The notes under the pieces are model-generated. The model ran no database searches. It saw nothing but the letters and a program-made list of their open reading frames with translations, and was not told the DNA's origin. The position numbers and the translations under genes are program-made. A DNA stretch of 24,651 nt. Origin: Candidatus Hodarchaeota archaeon. GTDB taxonomy: Archaea; Asgardarchaeota; Heimdallarchaeia; Hodarchaeales; Hodarchaeaceae. The stretch is from NCBI GenBank assembly GCA_016840305.1, contig JAEOSP010000222.1:1-24651 (forward strand), in the 5' to 3' direction. Position 1 is the first letter of the stretch. Each line of letters starts with the position of its first letter. Positions 1 through 8,235 of the stretch are shown piece by piece.

Positions 1-126
1 GAAAGTTAAGTCAGGCTCCGTTCTGATCTGTACTGTTGTGCTCGCGCCTACGGGAAAATCAGAAAGCTGAAGGTTCTTCGGCCAAAGGGCCTGAGTCACA
101 CCCGGTCTCATTCCGAACCCGGAAAC
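1..126 (+). rRNA. 5S rRNA, apparently circularly permuted
   Basis: All conserved 5S parts are present once, but in swapped order. Positions 1-72 read as the 3' half: the loop B strand, the helix II 3' strand, helix V (21-27 pairs perfectly with 58-64), the loop E/helix IV region and the helix I 3' strand. Positions 76-125 read as the 5' half: helix I 5' strand, helix II 5' strand, and the helix III/loop C block with the hallmark CATTCCGAAC at 109-118. Helix I forms between 66-72 and 76-82 (seven pairs, one G-U) across a three-base linker, GTT. Helix II forms between 11-18 and 87-94 (eight pairs). Putting the halves back in normal order gives an ordinary 5S of about 119 nt. The new termini would fall between helix III and helix II. 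The exact 5' end may lie just before base 1, so the boundaries are approximate. The alternative, two broken tandem copies, is less likely because each part occurs only once. Confidence 0.85.
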
Positions 127-164
127 AATATCCCCAGACTGGAAAGCGTAAAGATTCACAAACT

Positions 165-183
165 GTCTTTTATTACTTTTTTA
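165..183 (+). terminator. T-rich stretch after the 5S gene
   Basis: Two T runs, TTTT and TTTTTT, lie about 40-55 bases after the end of the 5S match. Archaeal polymerase stops at such T-rich tracts on the non-template strand without needing a hairpin. A second T8 run lies at 246-253. Function is inferred from position only. The rest of 127-365 shows no gene that I can support. Confidence 0.45.
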
Positions 184-365
184 ACCATCTTCACAATATT
201 TTTCATTTTTCCAATATTAAAGAATGAACGATTAACCAATATGAGGTTTTTTTTAGTGAAACACTGGATCTTCTTAAACCGAATATTAATTAATTCCCCT
301 TATTTTCGTAACTTATTAGACTAGATTGACGTTCTTCTCTTTTCAAGAAAGTTTGGGGTAAGTGC

Positions 366-1277
366 ATGGTTTTTTCCACAATCGCCAATAGTTACTTTGA
401 TGAATTTCCCTTTCGCAAGAAGAAAAAAATCCTTCATGCATCTGGATATTTTTTTCTATCTCACGCTCATGCTGATCATACTGTTGGTATCAAATCCATA
501 TTAACTTCTCCTGATTCAACTATTATTTGCTCTGAAGCAACCTCCGCTGTGCTGAAAATTCTTTACAGAATTCCAAAAGAGAAATGCTTAATTATTGAAC
601 CAGGCCAATCTCTTGACTTCGATTCATTTGTTGTTCACGCTCTAGATGCAAACCATTGCTTAGGAAGTCTTATGTTTGCGATGGAATCCTCTGACCATGA
701 AAAAGAAGTATATACAGGAGATTTTCGATTAGGAAAACCGATTCTTGATGAATATGAACTTCTTCAGAATGCTAATCCTCTTTGGATGGATTATACCTAT
801 GGAAATAAACCCAGATATAACTTTCCTTCACGAGAAGCTCTTATTTCGGAAATCCTTACATTAATTCTCTCAGAATGGAATGATTCTGATAAAGAAATTT
901 GGATAGCAGCTTATCAAATAGGGAAGGAAAAATTACTGAAAACTATTAGTGATGCGTTAAATGTTAAAATCTGGGCTCCTGAGGAGAAAGTACAGATATA
1001 CGAGGAAATTGGAAAGGGTTGGGATATTTTTACACGTGAACCAGACTCAAGAGTGTTTGTTGGTAGCAGAAGAACTGTTGAAAATCTTACTGGGTTGGAT
1101 AAAGAAACAGAGTCTCGTCTATTAAATTCTTTGAGGATTTCTCCAACAGGCTGGGCTATCGATCTTGCTTCAAAGCGTTTAGATGTTCATTATTTTCCCT
1201 ATTCTGATCATTGTTCCAATAAAGAATTACATGAATTTATCGATTTAGTGAATGCGCAGGAAATAAAAAAAATATAA
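366..1277 (+). CDS. SNM1/Artemis-like metallo-beta-lactamase nuclease
   Basis: The protein has 303 residues and a metallo-beta-lactamase fold. Motif HAHADH (residues 33-38) is the di-metal site, followed by DANHCLGS (His97), YTGDF (Asp119) and the segment MDYTYGNKPRYNFPS around 141-155. That last segment is the signature of the SNM1/Pso2/Apollo branch of DNA 5' exonucleases rather than of RNA-processing beta-CASP proteins. PYSDHCS near the C-terminus is the beta-CASP histidine motif of the same branch. A role in repair of damaged DNA ends or cross-links is inferred from the family; the MutS-like gene follows 72 bases downstream on the same strand. The start ATG fits the family's usual N-terminus. 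The protein stops soon after the last motif. An A8 run at 1265-1272 sits just before the stop, and the -1 frame continues for about 32 codons to 1372, so the C-terminus may be cut by an indel. Confidence 0.85.
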   Translation: MVFSTIANSYFDEFPFRKKKKILHASGYFFLSHAHADHTVGIKSILTSPDSTIICSEATSAVLKILYRIPKEKCLIIEPGQSLDFDSFVVHALDANHCLGSLMFAMESSDHEKEVYTGDFRLGKPILDEYELLQNANPLWMDYTYGNKPRYNFPSREALISEILTLILSEWNDSDKEIWIAAYQIGKEKLLKTISDALNVKIWAPEEKVQIYEEIGKGWDIFTREPDSRVFVGSRRTVENLTGLDKETESRLLNSLRISPTGWAIDLASKRLDVHYFPYSDHCSNKELHEFIDLVNAQEIKKI

Positions 1278-1349
1278 TGTATCATCGTACTGATTATAAG
1301 GAATTTATTTATCCAAACTCTTATAGATATTTACAGAAGTGTAATAGTA

Positions 1350-3542
1350 TTGAATATTGTCAAACTTCGTGATATTCGTGGAATAGGTCCCTCTGTCGAG
1401 GATAAACTTCTTACGTATTTTGGTAGTGAAAATCTTGTTCTGAACGCGTTAAGAAGTTCTCATATTGCCGAAATCTCTTCCATCGACGGGATTGGTGAAC
1501 GATTTGCACTCAGTCTGTGCAGAAATTTACATTACCAAGAAACAGGAGAACAAATCAAAGACTTTCTAAAAACAGAAGATACTATATTATTATACAATCG
1601 AATCATTGATTTGATAGCTAAATTTGGAAATACATTCTTTGCTCGTTCCAAATTATATTTGTATTTCCCATTACCTATAACATCACTTGCCAAGATCCAA
1701 AATCGTCAGAAATTAACAATGAAAGGACAAGAATTGTATAATTTGATACAAAAATCCTTTCAATCAATAGATGATTACGATATTCTATTACGAAAACTAG
1801 CTCCTTTGAAGGAACATAGTGTATCAATCGATACAGCTTCTCGTGTTATTGCAACAACTGATCCAAGAATATCAGATGAACTCCAAAGAAGTGAAATAGG
1901 AAGATACTGTGAAATTCTCTTTATTGAGGACTATGAGAAAATTAACGAAATTTTAGTTGATCAAGACGAAGTCATATGGATCGGTAATGATTATATCGTT
2001 GACGATATTTTACCAAATGTTATTTCAATTTCTGAAACTCAGAGACATGAACAAAATAATATAATTCCAGAGAAAGTCCTAATTTTTTTTGCTCAAAACA
2101 AACTAACACTAGAAGCCCTTTCTAGCTTGGTTATTCTTTTGCAAATGCTACCAAGAGAGAAAGTAGAACATTTCATTTGTGATTTGGATTTAAATGCGAT
2201 ACAAGAACTTGGAGAATTGTTAAAAGATCTGGAAGAAACGGGAGAACCGAGTGGAAGGATTAATGTAGAATTTTCTAGACTCTTGAATGCAGAAACTAGC
2301 TTTGAATCCATTCTAGATGAGATTTTGATTAATCTTAATGAAGAATTAGAGAAGACACTTCAAGATACAACTATCCATTTAGGGGGAGAAAAAATTCTCT
2401 CCTTGTTGAAGGGTTTAACCGCAGAGGAACAAGGGTTCAGTTCCAATTCAAGCAGTAGTGATTTGCGAGAATATCTTGATGATGAACTTTATTTAGCCGT
2501 AGAAGAAATTGTAAATAAGTCTGAACAGGAATTGATAACAAAGCTTAATTTAATTAATGATGAAGCTGAATATCTGAATGGTATTTTCCCCCGTGAATTA
2601 AAATACCCAATTGATCCACAAGAAGAGATTAAGGATCGTTTTACAAGTTTTTTAAGAAAAAAACGTGCTTCTAAAGCTTTTGAACTAAAAGTGAAGCTTG
2701 CCAAGTCTTTATCAGTTTTTGAAAAGGAAGCACAAAAAGCACTTCGTATTATGCTCGAGATGGATTATCTTCTAATGATTGGCAAATTTTCAGCTGCGTA
2801 TCAGCTTGTTTTACCTGAATTTATTGTGGGAGAAGGAACGGGTATTTATTTTCATGAAGGAAAGAATTTATTCTTAGCAGAACAAGAAATCAAAGGACAA
2901 ATTAGTGTTGATACTGTTTCATATGCAGTAGGTGAGATTGGGCGTAAAAATAAAGCTGTTAATGGAGAACGTATTGTTTTATTGTCAGGAGCCAACAGTG
3001 GAGGAAAAACAACATTACTAGTTGCCATTGCAGTAATAACTATCCTTGCACAAATGGGACTTTCTGTTCCTTGCGAATATGCATTTATTGGGGGTTTCAA
3101 GGAGCTCCATTACTATCGAAAATCAGCAGGGCATATGAATGCAGGTGCATTTGAATCGACCCTACGGACCTTATCAAAGATGATCATGAGCCCTAATTCA
3201 AGATTAGTGCTTGCAGATGAAATGGAAAGCATATCTGAGCCTGGAGCATCAGCTCGTGTTATAGCAGCATTTTTAGATTTATTGGGAAGATCTCCAGATT
3301 CAGTGGGGATTTTTGTAACCCATTTAGCCAAAGAAATCGCGAAATACTGCAAAGAAGAGATTCGAATCGATGGGATTGAGGCGAAAGGTCTATCAGAAAA
3401 TCTGGATTTAATTGTAGATAGAACTCCTAAATTTTACAAGTATGCAAAGTCAACTCCTGAGCTGATTGTACAAAGATTGCAACAAGTATCAAAAGGATCA
3501 GAGAAAGAGATCTTTACATATATTCTGGATGCCTTTAAGTAG
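1350..3542 (+). CDS. Archaeal MutS-family ATPase with N-terminal HhH
   Basis: The 730-residue protein opens with tandem helix-hairpin-helix motifs (DIRGIGPSVEDKL and SSIDGIGERFALSL, residues 8-58), a non-specific DNA-binding module. A long helical middle follows, and then a MutS domain V ATPase: Walker A GANSGGKTT at 547-555, Walker B LADE with Asp623-Glu624, and FVTHLA as the switch histidine region. There is no mismatch-recognition domain and no C-terminal Smr nuclease, so it is the archaeal MutS2-related type, not a true mismatch-repair MutS. It likely binds branched or unusual DNA as a dimer. TTG at 1350 is taken as start because it directly precedes the first HhH motif. The gene follows the SNM1-like nuclease, consistent with a DNA-repair pair. 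The exact substrate is unknown. Confidence 0.85.
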   Translation: MNIVKLRDIRGIGPSVEDKLLTYFGSENLVLNALRSSHIAEISSIDGIGERFALSLCRNLHYQETGEQIKDFLKTEDTILLYNRIIDLIAKFGNTFFARSKLYLYFPLPITSLAKIQNRQKLTMKGQELYNLIQKSFQSIDDYDILLRKLAPLKEHSVSIDTASRVIATTDPRISDELQRSEIGRYCEILFIEDYEKINEILVDQDEVIWIGNDYIVDDILPNVISISETQRHEQNNIIPEKVLIFFAQNKLTLEALSSLVILLQMLPREKVEHFICDLDLNAIQELGELLKDLEETGEPSGRINVEFSRLLNAETSFESILDEILINLNEELEKTLQDTTIHLGGEKILSLLKGLTAEEQGFSSNSSSSDLREYLDDELYLAVEEIVNKSEQELITKLNLINDEAEYLNGIFPRELKYPIDPQEEIKDRFTSFLRKKRASKAFELKVKLAKSLSVFEKEAQKALRIMLEMDYLLMIGKFSAAYQLVLPEFIVGEGTGIYFHEGKNLFLAEQEIKGQISVDTVSYAVGEIGRKNKAVNGERIVLLSGANSGGKTTLLVAIAVITILAQMGLSVPCEYAFIGGFKELHYYRKSAGHMNAGAFESTLRTLSKMIMSPNSRLVLADEMESISEPGASARVIAAFLDLLGRSPDSVGIFVTHLAKEIAKYCKEEIRIDGIEAKGLSENLDLIVDRTPKFYKYAKSTPELIVQRLQQVSKGSEKEIFTYILDAFK

Positions 3543-3565
3543 TAAAAAATTAAAGAGAAGTATAG

Positions 3566-3639
3566 TGGGTCGGGACGGATTTGAACCATCGATCTCCGCT
3601 GTGTGAGAGCGGAGTCATACCGAGCTAGACCACCGACCC
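3566..3639 (-). tRNA. tRNA-Val (CAC)
   Basis: On the minus strand a complete cloverleaf can be drawn. The acceptor GGGTCGG pairs with CCGACCC, with discriminator A. The anticodon stem CCGCT/AGCGG encloses the loop CTCACAC, giving anticodon CAC for valine GUG codons. The T arm GATGG/CCGTC encloses TTCAAAT. No intron and no encoded CCA. An A-rich TATA-like stretch lies just upstream (3651-3662), and a T6 run follows on the minus strand (3545-3550 on plus reads A's). Confidence 0.95.
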
Positions 3640-3759
3640 AGTATGGATCTAATTTTTATAAGAAAGAAATGAATTCTATTGCATTTTAAAAGAAAATCGA
3701 CAAGATTTTCTCGATTCAATGGATAGAGTAGGGATCTCTTAAGAATTATGATTTTTCTT

Positions 3760-4491
3760 CTATCCCTCTTTTGATTTTCCTATTCTCTTTATTTTCACAT
3801 CTAAGGTAAATCGGTCTTTTCTAACTCCGATTACCTGGATCTCTGTTTCTTCAGGAATATACATATCTGAAGTTGCTTTCCAAATTGATGTTCCGATCTT
3901 AACCCTTCCTTCATCTTGAGGCGATATATTAGTTGTCGCAATGCCATTTGCACCAATAATAGTAGATAATTCTCCAGTTAAAGGAGCTTTCATTTGAGAA
4001 CTTCTTAACTTAAGCCATAAAACCATAATCAAAATACCTAATGCGCCTAAACTATAAGCTAACCCCCTAACAGGATCAATCCAGATAACTTCTCCAAAAA
4101 CCAAACCAATTAATCCTAGCCCAATGATCACTGGGGTGAAAGGAGCAATAAAATTAAGATCCCCACCTTGAAACATCATTACAATGAATATTGCTATCAT
4201 AATTATTCCCAATACAGGCCAAGTCAGTGTTTGGGTTGAGGCTGATTGTGAGACAAAATCACTACTCAAAGTGGAGACAATAGTGATTATCAAGATGATT
4301 GGTATCCAATTTAAAATCTCAACAATGCCACCAGTCGTAATCCACTGAATAATAATAGATAATATTCCAATAGCGAAAATAAAAAAACCTAGAACGTATA
4401 GATCCGGTAAACCTAAAAGTGATCCAAGGAATAACAAAATTATACCAAGGATAATTCCCGAAAGTGATATCTGCTGATATTCAATAACCAT
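3760..4491 (-). CDS. NfeD-like membrane protein
   Basis: About 243 residues from the ATG at 4491; a TTG nine codons further upstream would also be in frame, but ATG gives the more usual membrane-protein start. Five or so hydrophobic segments fill the first two thirds, for example ISLSGIILGIILLFLGSLLG. The last 75 residues form the soluble OB-fold of the NfeD family, recognisable from GANGIATTNISPQDEGRVKIG and EIQVIGVRKDRFTLDVK. NfeD proteins usually partner a stomatin/SPFH protein or a membrane serine protease; neither is beside it here. It is transcribed divergently from the beta-CASP gene with a 75-base shared spacer. The function in membrane-domain organisation is inferred from the family only. 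Confidence 0.75.
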   Translation of the reverse strand: MVIEYQQISLSGIILGIILLFLGSLLGLPDLYVLGFFIFAIGILSIIIQWITTGGIVEILNWIPIILIITIVSTLSSDFVSQSASTQTLTWPVLGIIMIAIFIVMMFQGGDLNFIAPFTPVIIGLGLIGLVFGEVIWIDPVRGLAYSLGALGILIMVLWLKLRSSQMKAPLTGELSTIIGANGIATTNISPQDEGRVKIGTSIWKATSDMYIPEETEIQVIGVRKDRFTLDVKIKRIGKSKEG

Positions 4492-4566
4492 AATAATCCA
4501 ATGATTTGGGGAACACAATTTCTTAAAGCACTTTTTATTAAGGAAGAATGGAAAAAGGCAATTAAG

Positions 4567-5937
4567 ATGTTAGAAATTAGTGTTCTAGGCGCTTCTGATT
4601 CCGTTGGAAAATCGTGCGTTATGATATCAGACAAAGACAGAAGAGTTATCATTGATTCTGGTATACAACTACATCCAAGGAGAACAGGACTTGTTTCAAC
4701 AGCTCCAGATGTAGATAAGTATGCACATGATATTACGGCAGTTCTCATTTCTCATGCTCATATTGATCATTCTGCTTATGTACCCGCCCTATTTCGGGCT
4801 GGTTACAAAGGTTCGGTTCATATGACCTATCCAACCCAAGATATTGTACAAATCCTTTGGAAAGATCATCTGAAAATCGAAGGACCTCATCATTACGGTG
4901 TACATCACCTTCAAACTGCCTTTAGGGAAATTACTCCGCATTATTATGGGAAAAAATTTCGTCTGGCTAGTGGAATTACTGCAGAGTTTTTGGATGCAAG
5001 TCATATTCTAGGAAGTGCTGCAATATTACTAGATTGGGAGGGAACACGAATTATTTATACGGGAGATTTTAATGATGCAAAGACACCTTATCATGATCCA
5101 ATGGTATATCCCGATCCTGACAATCCTATAGATGTTTTGATTACTGAAACTACAAATGCCAATCGGAAAATTGAGGGGAGAAAGACAATAACTTCAAATT
5201 TGACAAAATCGTTACTTGCGTGTTATTCACGGGGTGGAAAAGCAATAATTCCATCTTTTGCACTGGGTAGAGCACAAGAAATCCAGGCGTATTTGATGAG
5301 CGAATTTGATTCATTTCTTCATAAATTTCCTGTCTACATAGATGGAATGATTCTTGATATGAATGCAATTTATGAAAGGTATTTGAATCGTAAATGGGTA
5401 TCTCCTCGTATATTGATTGAATTGAAGGAGAAAGGATATCGTAGCCCATTTGAGCATGAAGGGATTAGAACAATAGATGATGTTGCACAAAAGGCGAAAC
5501 GATCGAAAAAAAGGGATCTTTTAATCAATCGTGAACAACAAAGTATCATATTAACTACTTCAGGTATGATGGAAGGAGGACCTGTATACGACTATTTACG
5601 AATGGGTGGAAGTAACTCGCATAATGGATTATTTATAGTTGGGTATCAAGTCGAAGGTACTATGGGATTTGAGATTGCTAGTGGTGTAAGAAACATATCT
5701 CTAGACAATGGTTTTGGCCAAGTTTTTGATGCCACCCTAAATCTAGAGATTAGCAGGTATGAATTTTCAGGACATTCATCTTTAGAAGGGTTAATTCGGA
5801 TGGCCCAGTATGCAGCTCCCCAAAAAATTTATGCTATCCATGGAGAACCCGTAGCACAGCAAAGATATGCAGATGAAGTTGAAAACTATGGGTTTAAAGC
5901 GAAAACAATGACACATTATGATATTCTAAAATATTAG
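4567..5937 (+). CDS. Beta-CASP ribonuclease, aCPSF2-like
   Basis: The 456-residue protein is a metallo-beta-lactamase/beta-CASP nuclease without N-terminal KH domains, the architecture of archaeal aCPSF2. Visible motifs are HAHIDH (residues 63-68), DASHILGSA, YTGDFND, ITETTNA, the beta-CASP core with FALGRAQEIQ and TTSGMMEGGP, FSGHSS and IHGE. Family members process or degrade RNA from the 5' side or cut near 3' ends, acting in the cytoplasm. I chose ATG 4567 because homologous proteins begin directly with the first beta strand (here LEISVLGAS). An in-frame ATG at 4501 would add 22 residues overlapping the divergent NfeD promoter region. The JAMM gene follows 32 bases later on the same strand. 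Confidence 0.88.
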   Translation: MLEISVLGASDSVGKSCVMISDKDRRVIIDSGIQLHPRRTGLVSTAPDVDKYAHDITAVLISHAHIDHSAYVPALFRAGYKGSVHMTYPTQDIVQILWKDHLKIEGPHHYGVHHLQTAFREITPHYYGKKFRLASGITAEFLDASHILGSAAILLDWEGTRIIYTGDFNDAKTPYHDPMVYPDPDNPIDVLITETTNANRKIEGRKTITSNLTKSLLACYSRGGKAIIPSFALGRAQEIQAYLMSEFDSFLHKFPVYIDGMILDMNAIYERYLNRKWVSPRILIELKEKGYRSPFEHEGIRTIDDVAQKAKRSKKRDLLINREQQSIILTTSGMMEGGPVYDYLRMGGSNSHNGLFIVGYQVEGTMGFEIASGVRNISLDNGFGQVFDATLNLEISRYEFSGHSSLEGLIRMAQYAAPQKIYAIHGEPVAQQRYADEVENYGFKAKTMTHYDILKY

Positions 5938-5969
5938 ACAAAAACTAAATTCCAAATAAACGAAGAATT

Positions 5970-6398
5970 ATGATGAATTCCGACTTAGAGCTCTCCTTAT
6001 CGGTTTATAAGAACATTATTCTCCTATTGGAGAAAAAAAGTTTAATTGAACAAATTGGTTTGTGTTTTGGTTTAGTTTCGGAGGAAGGAAGAGTTATCAT
6101 AGAAGAATTTGCAGAAATTGAAAACACTGATGCTTCCTCATCAAGTTTCTCCTTGGATTATTCAGTTTTGATTCAACAAATATCTTTCTTTCAGCAAAGA
6201 GGAAAGAGCTTTGTAGCATTATTCCATAGTCATCCTTCAGGACACTCACTCCTTCCTTCAAAAAAGGATAGACAGTATATGCGTTTTTGGCCTTCCCCAT
6301 TTGTATGGCTAATTGGAGTTTTTCCACAAATATTAGCGTTTGGATTTTCGCAAAACAAGGTATACCAGATCCCCTACTCTCTCATTGAGGAAAAGTAA
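5970..6398 (+). CDS. JAMM/MPN-domain metalloprotease-like protein
   Basis: A 142-residue single-domain protein. The zinc-binding JAMM motif is visible: HSH at 86-88, Ser97 and Asp100, with an upstream acidic stretch (EEFAEIE, 45-51) that can supply the catalytic Glu. JAMM enzymes cut isopeptide bonds of ubiquitin or ubiquitin-like SAMP proteins, or act in sulfur-carrier metabolism. Between the second His and the Ser there are eight residues instead of the usual seven, so activity is not certain. It follows the beta-CASP gene and its stop lies eight bases from the stop of the convergent radical SAM gene. In an Asgard-like host it could act as a deubiquitinase together with the RING protein at 16847, but no ubiquitin, E1 or E2 is in the window. 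Confidence 0.75.
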   Translation: MMNSDLELSLSVYKNIILLLEKKSLIEQIGLCFGLVSEEGRVIIEEFAEIENTDASSSSFSLDYSVLIQQISFFQQRGKSFVALFHSHPSGHSLLPSKKDRQYMRFWPSPFVWLIGVFPQILAFGFSQNKVYQIPYSLIEEK

Positions 6399-6405
6399 AA
6401 CACTC

Positions 6406-7413
6406 TTAATGTTCTGGGTTTATTATGGGTAAGTGGGTACTACATGAGACACACTGGTCACCCTTTAGATTATCCTTCCATGTTGAATAGCCAGAACGTT
6501 GTATTACTAATTTTCCACAGCTGTGACAGAATGTATTATTACCTTTATGATTTCGGATATTGCCAACATAAACATACTGGAGTCCTAAGTCTTTAGCTAT
6601 ATCATACGCGTTTTCTAATGTAGAAATTGGTGTTGCAGGAATATTTCGCAATTTATAATCAGGGTGAAATCGTGAAAAATGAAGTGGAACAGCTGGATCC
6701 AGTTTTTCTATTATCCATTCACATAATTCGCGGATCATTTTGTCAGAGTCATTTTTAGTTGGAATTATTAAATTCGTTAACTCCAGATGGACTCCTATTT
6801 TATGAAAAATTTCACAGGTTCTTAAAATCGGTTTCCATGAAGGAGCATCACAAATTTCTTTATAGAATTCAGAGGAAAACCCCTTGATATCAATATTAGC
6901 TGCATCAATGTAAGGTCCAAGGGCTGTAGCTAATCCTTTCGTAATATAACCGTTATCAACGACAACCATTTTTAGATTATTTTTATGAGCTAGGATAGCG
7001 ATATCCCTAACATATTCAAAAGCAATCATGGGTTCATTGTAAGTTGAGGCAATGAGTTTTATATTTTTAGAGAGTGCTTTATTGACTACCTCTTCAGGAG
7101 ACATTTTTCTTAACCCAGAAATTGAACGTTCCATTGATATGGAGGAATTTTGACAATGAAGGCAACCTAGATTGCATCCGTGTGAACCAAATGAAAGAAT
7201 CCATTCGCCTGGATAAAAATGGTAAAGAGGTTTCTTTTCAATAGGATCTACGGCTAGAGAGGAAATTTTGCCATATGTTCTTGGTTTGATTATGCCCCCC
7301 TCGCATTTTCTTGCTCCACACCATCCTACTTCATCATCAGCAAGCTGGCATAATCGTGGACAAGCAGTGCACTGTACAAGGCCAGATTTAAGAACTCTGT
7401 AAAAATCCCACAT
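6406..7413 (-). CDS. amrS: Radical SAM enzyme of the AmmeMemoRadiSam system
   Basis: 335 residues. The N-terminus has the typical Cys-rich lead CTACPRLC (15-22) and GWCGAR. The radical SAM cluster motif CNLGCLHC (Cys80, Cys84, Cys87) binds the 4Fe-4S cluster. Next come TYNEP and a TIM-barrel. The C-terminus carries two CxxC pairs (CHSC and CVSC) that probably bind zinc. This matches the AmrS family, which co-occurs with Memo and AMMECR1 proteins; its substrate is not settled. Neither partner gene is next to it here. It has its own short upstream spacer (7414-7497) after the coiled-coil pair on the same strand, so it could be read with them. Confidence 0.88.
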   Translation of the reverse strand: MWDFYRVLKSGLVQCTACPRLCQLADDEVGWCGARKCEGGIIKPRTYGKISSLAVDPIEKKPLYHFYPGEWILSFGSHGCNLGCLHCQNSSISMERSISGLRKMSPEEVVNKALSKNIKLIASTYNEPMIAFEYVRDIAILAHKNNLKMVVVDNGYITKGLATALGPYIDAANIDIKGFSSEFYKEICDAPSWKPILRTCEIFHKIGVHLELTNLIIPTKNDSDKMIRELCEWIIEKLDPAVPLHFSRFHPDYKLRNIPATPISTLENAYDIAKDLGLQYVYVGNIRNHKGNNTFCHSCGKLVIQRSGYSTWKDNLKGDQCVSCSTHLPIINPEH

Positions 7414-7497
7414 CTTGACATATACTCCTTCATTTCAAATAATGAGGGGAGAAAAATTTCTCGTGTTGTAATGAAATGATTTTATTGGACCTCTTGG

Positions 7498-8232
7498 CTA
7501 ACTGGGTGACAAAGTATCATTACGATCATTAAATGTAATTAAACCTTTATCAATCATTTGACCAACAGTTCGAGTTACAATTACAGGAGAAATTCTCCCA
7601 TCTAAAGATTGCTTAAGTTGATCTTTTGTAATTCGTTTCTGTTTCATTAATTCTGCAAGTATTTCTACTTCTGGAAGATCCTCTGCTGATTCCTCGAGAA
7701 GAAAAGATTGAATTTTGTTGTCGTTTTGAATTTCCTGAATTGCTTTAACTAGCTTTCCTCGTTCTTGTTCTTTTCTCTCAGTTTCTTCCAATAATTGTTG
7801 CTCAAGTGTATGTATTTTCTTTTGGTAATCTGAAATAGCAATCTTTCTATTATCAATATCGAGTCTAATTTTCTGAATCTTTTTCTGTACCGCCTCTGTT
7901 GTTAAAACAACAGATTCTTGTTCTCTTTCCAGCTCACGAAGAAGAACACCTTTTTTTTGTATTTCCTCAATATGTTCCGAACTTCTTTTCTTTTGATTAA
8001 CTATAGAAGTCTTGTGACTTTCGATATTGTCCTTGAAAGAGGCGATTTTTGCTTTTTGTTCTACTAACTGAGCATCAACAGCTTCTTTCTCCTTGACTAG
8101 AGTTTCTAAGTAATCCTTCGTGCCTTGTAAATCTTGAATTCTTGCGAATATCAGTTGAGAAATATCATCACGAAGTCTGTTTAGGGCTTCTTCACTACGA
8201 ATGTATTTCTCTTTAATTGCATCTGTTTCCAT
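7498..8232 (-). CDS. Coiled-coil protein with C-terminal winged helix (second of pair)
   Basis: 244 residues of unrecognised family. Residues from about 10 to 180 are almost pure coiled coil, rich in Glu, Lys, Gln and Ile with heptad spacing and no proline until the end. The last 60 residues look like a winged helix: EVEILAELMKQKRITKDQL, then ISPVIVTRTVGQMIDKGLI followed by a short beta wing. It begins three bases after the stop of the upstream gene at 8236, so the two are certainly co-transcribed. The partner has the same plan, which suggests an ancient duplication and a heterodimer. DNA binding or a structural role in chromosome or membrane organisation are both possible; I cannot choose. 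Confidence 0.8.
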   Translation of the reverse strand: METDAIKEKYIRSEEALNRLRDDISQLIFARIQDLQGTKDYLETLVKEKEAVDAQLVEQKAKIASFKDNIESHKTSIVNQKKRSSEHIEEIQKKGVLLRELEREQESVVLTTEAVQKKIQKIRLDIDNRKIAISDYQKKIHTLEQQLLEETERKEQERGKLVKAIQEIQNDNKIQSFLLEESAEDLPEVEILAELMKQKRITKDQLKQSLDGRISPVIVTRTVGQMIDKGLITFNDRNDTLSPS

Positions 8233-8235
8233 TCA

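Noticed and set aside
1..126. Two truncated tandem 5S genes
   Set aside because: Each 5S segment occurs only once, the halves are three bases apart, and helix I closes perfectly. Not fully excluded without the upstream sequence.
36..227. Open frame of 63 codons at the window start
   Set aside because: It lies across the 5S rRNA and its terminator; the translated text has no family resemblance.
2093..3352. Several open frames antisense to the MutS-like gene
   Set aside because: The sense strand encodes an intact conserved ATPase; the antisense texts are low-complexity shadows.
4501..4566. Upstream ATG extending the beta-CASP protein by 22 residues
   Set aside because: Homologous proteins begin at the later methionine, and the extension overlaps the divergent promoter region.
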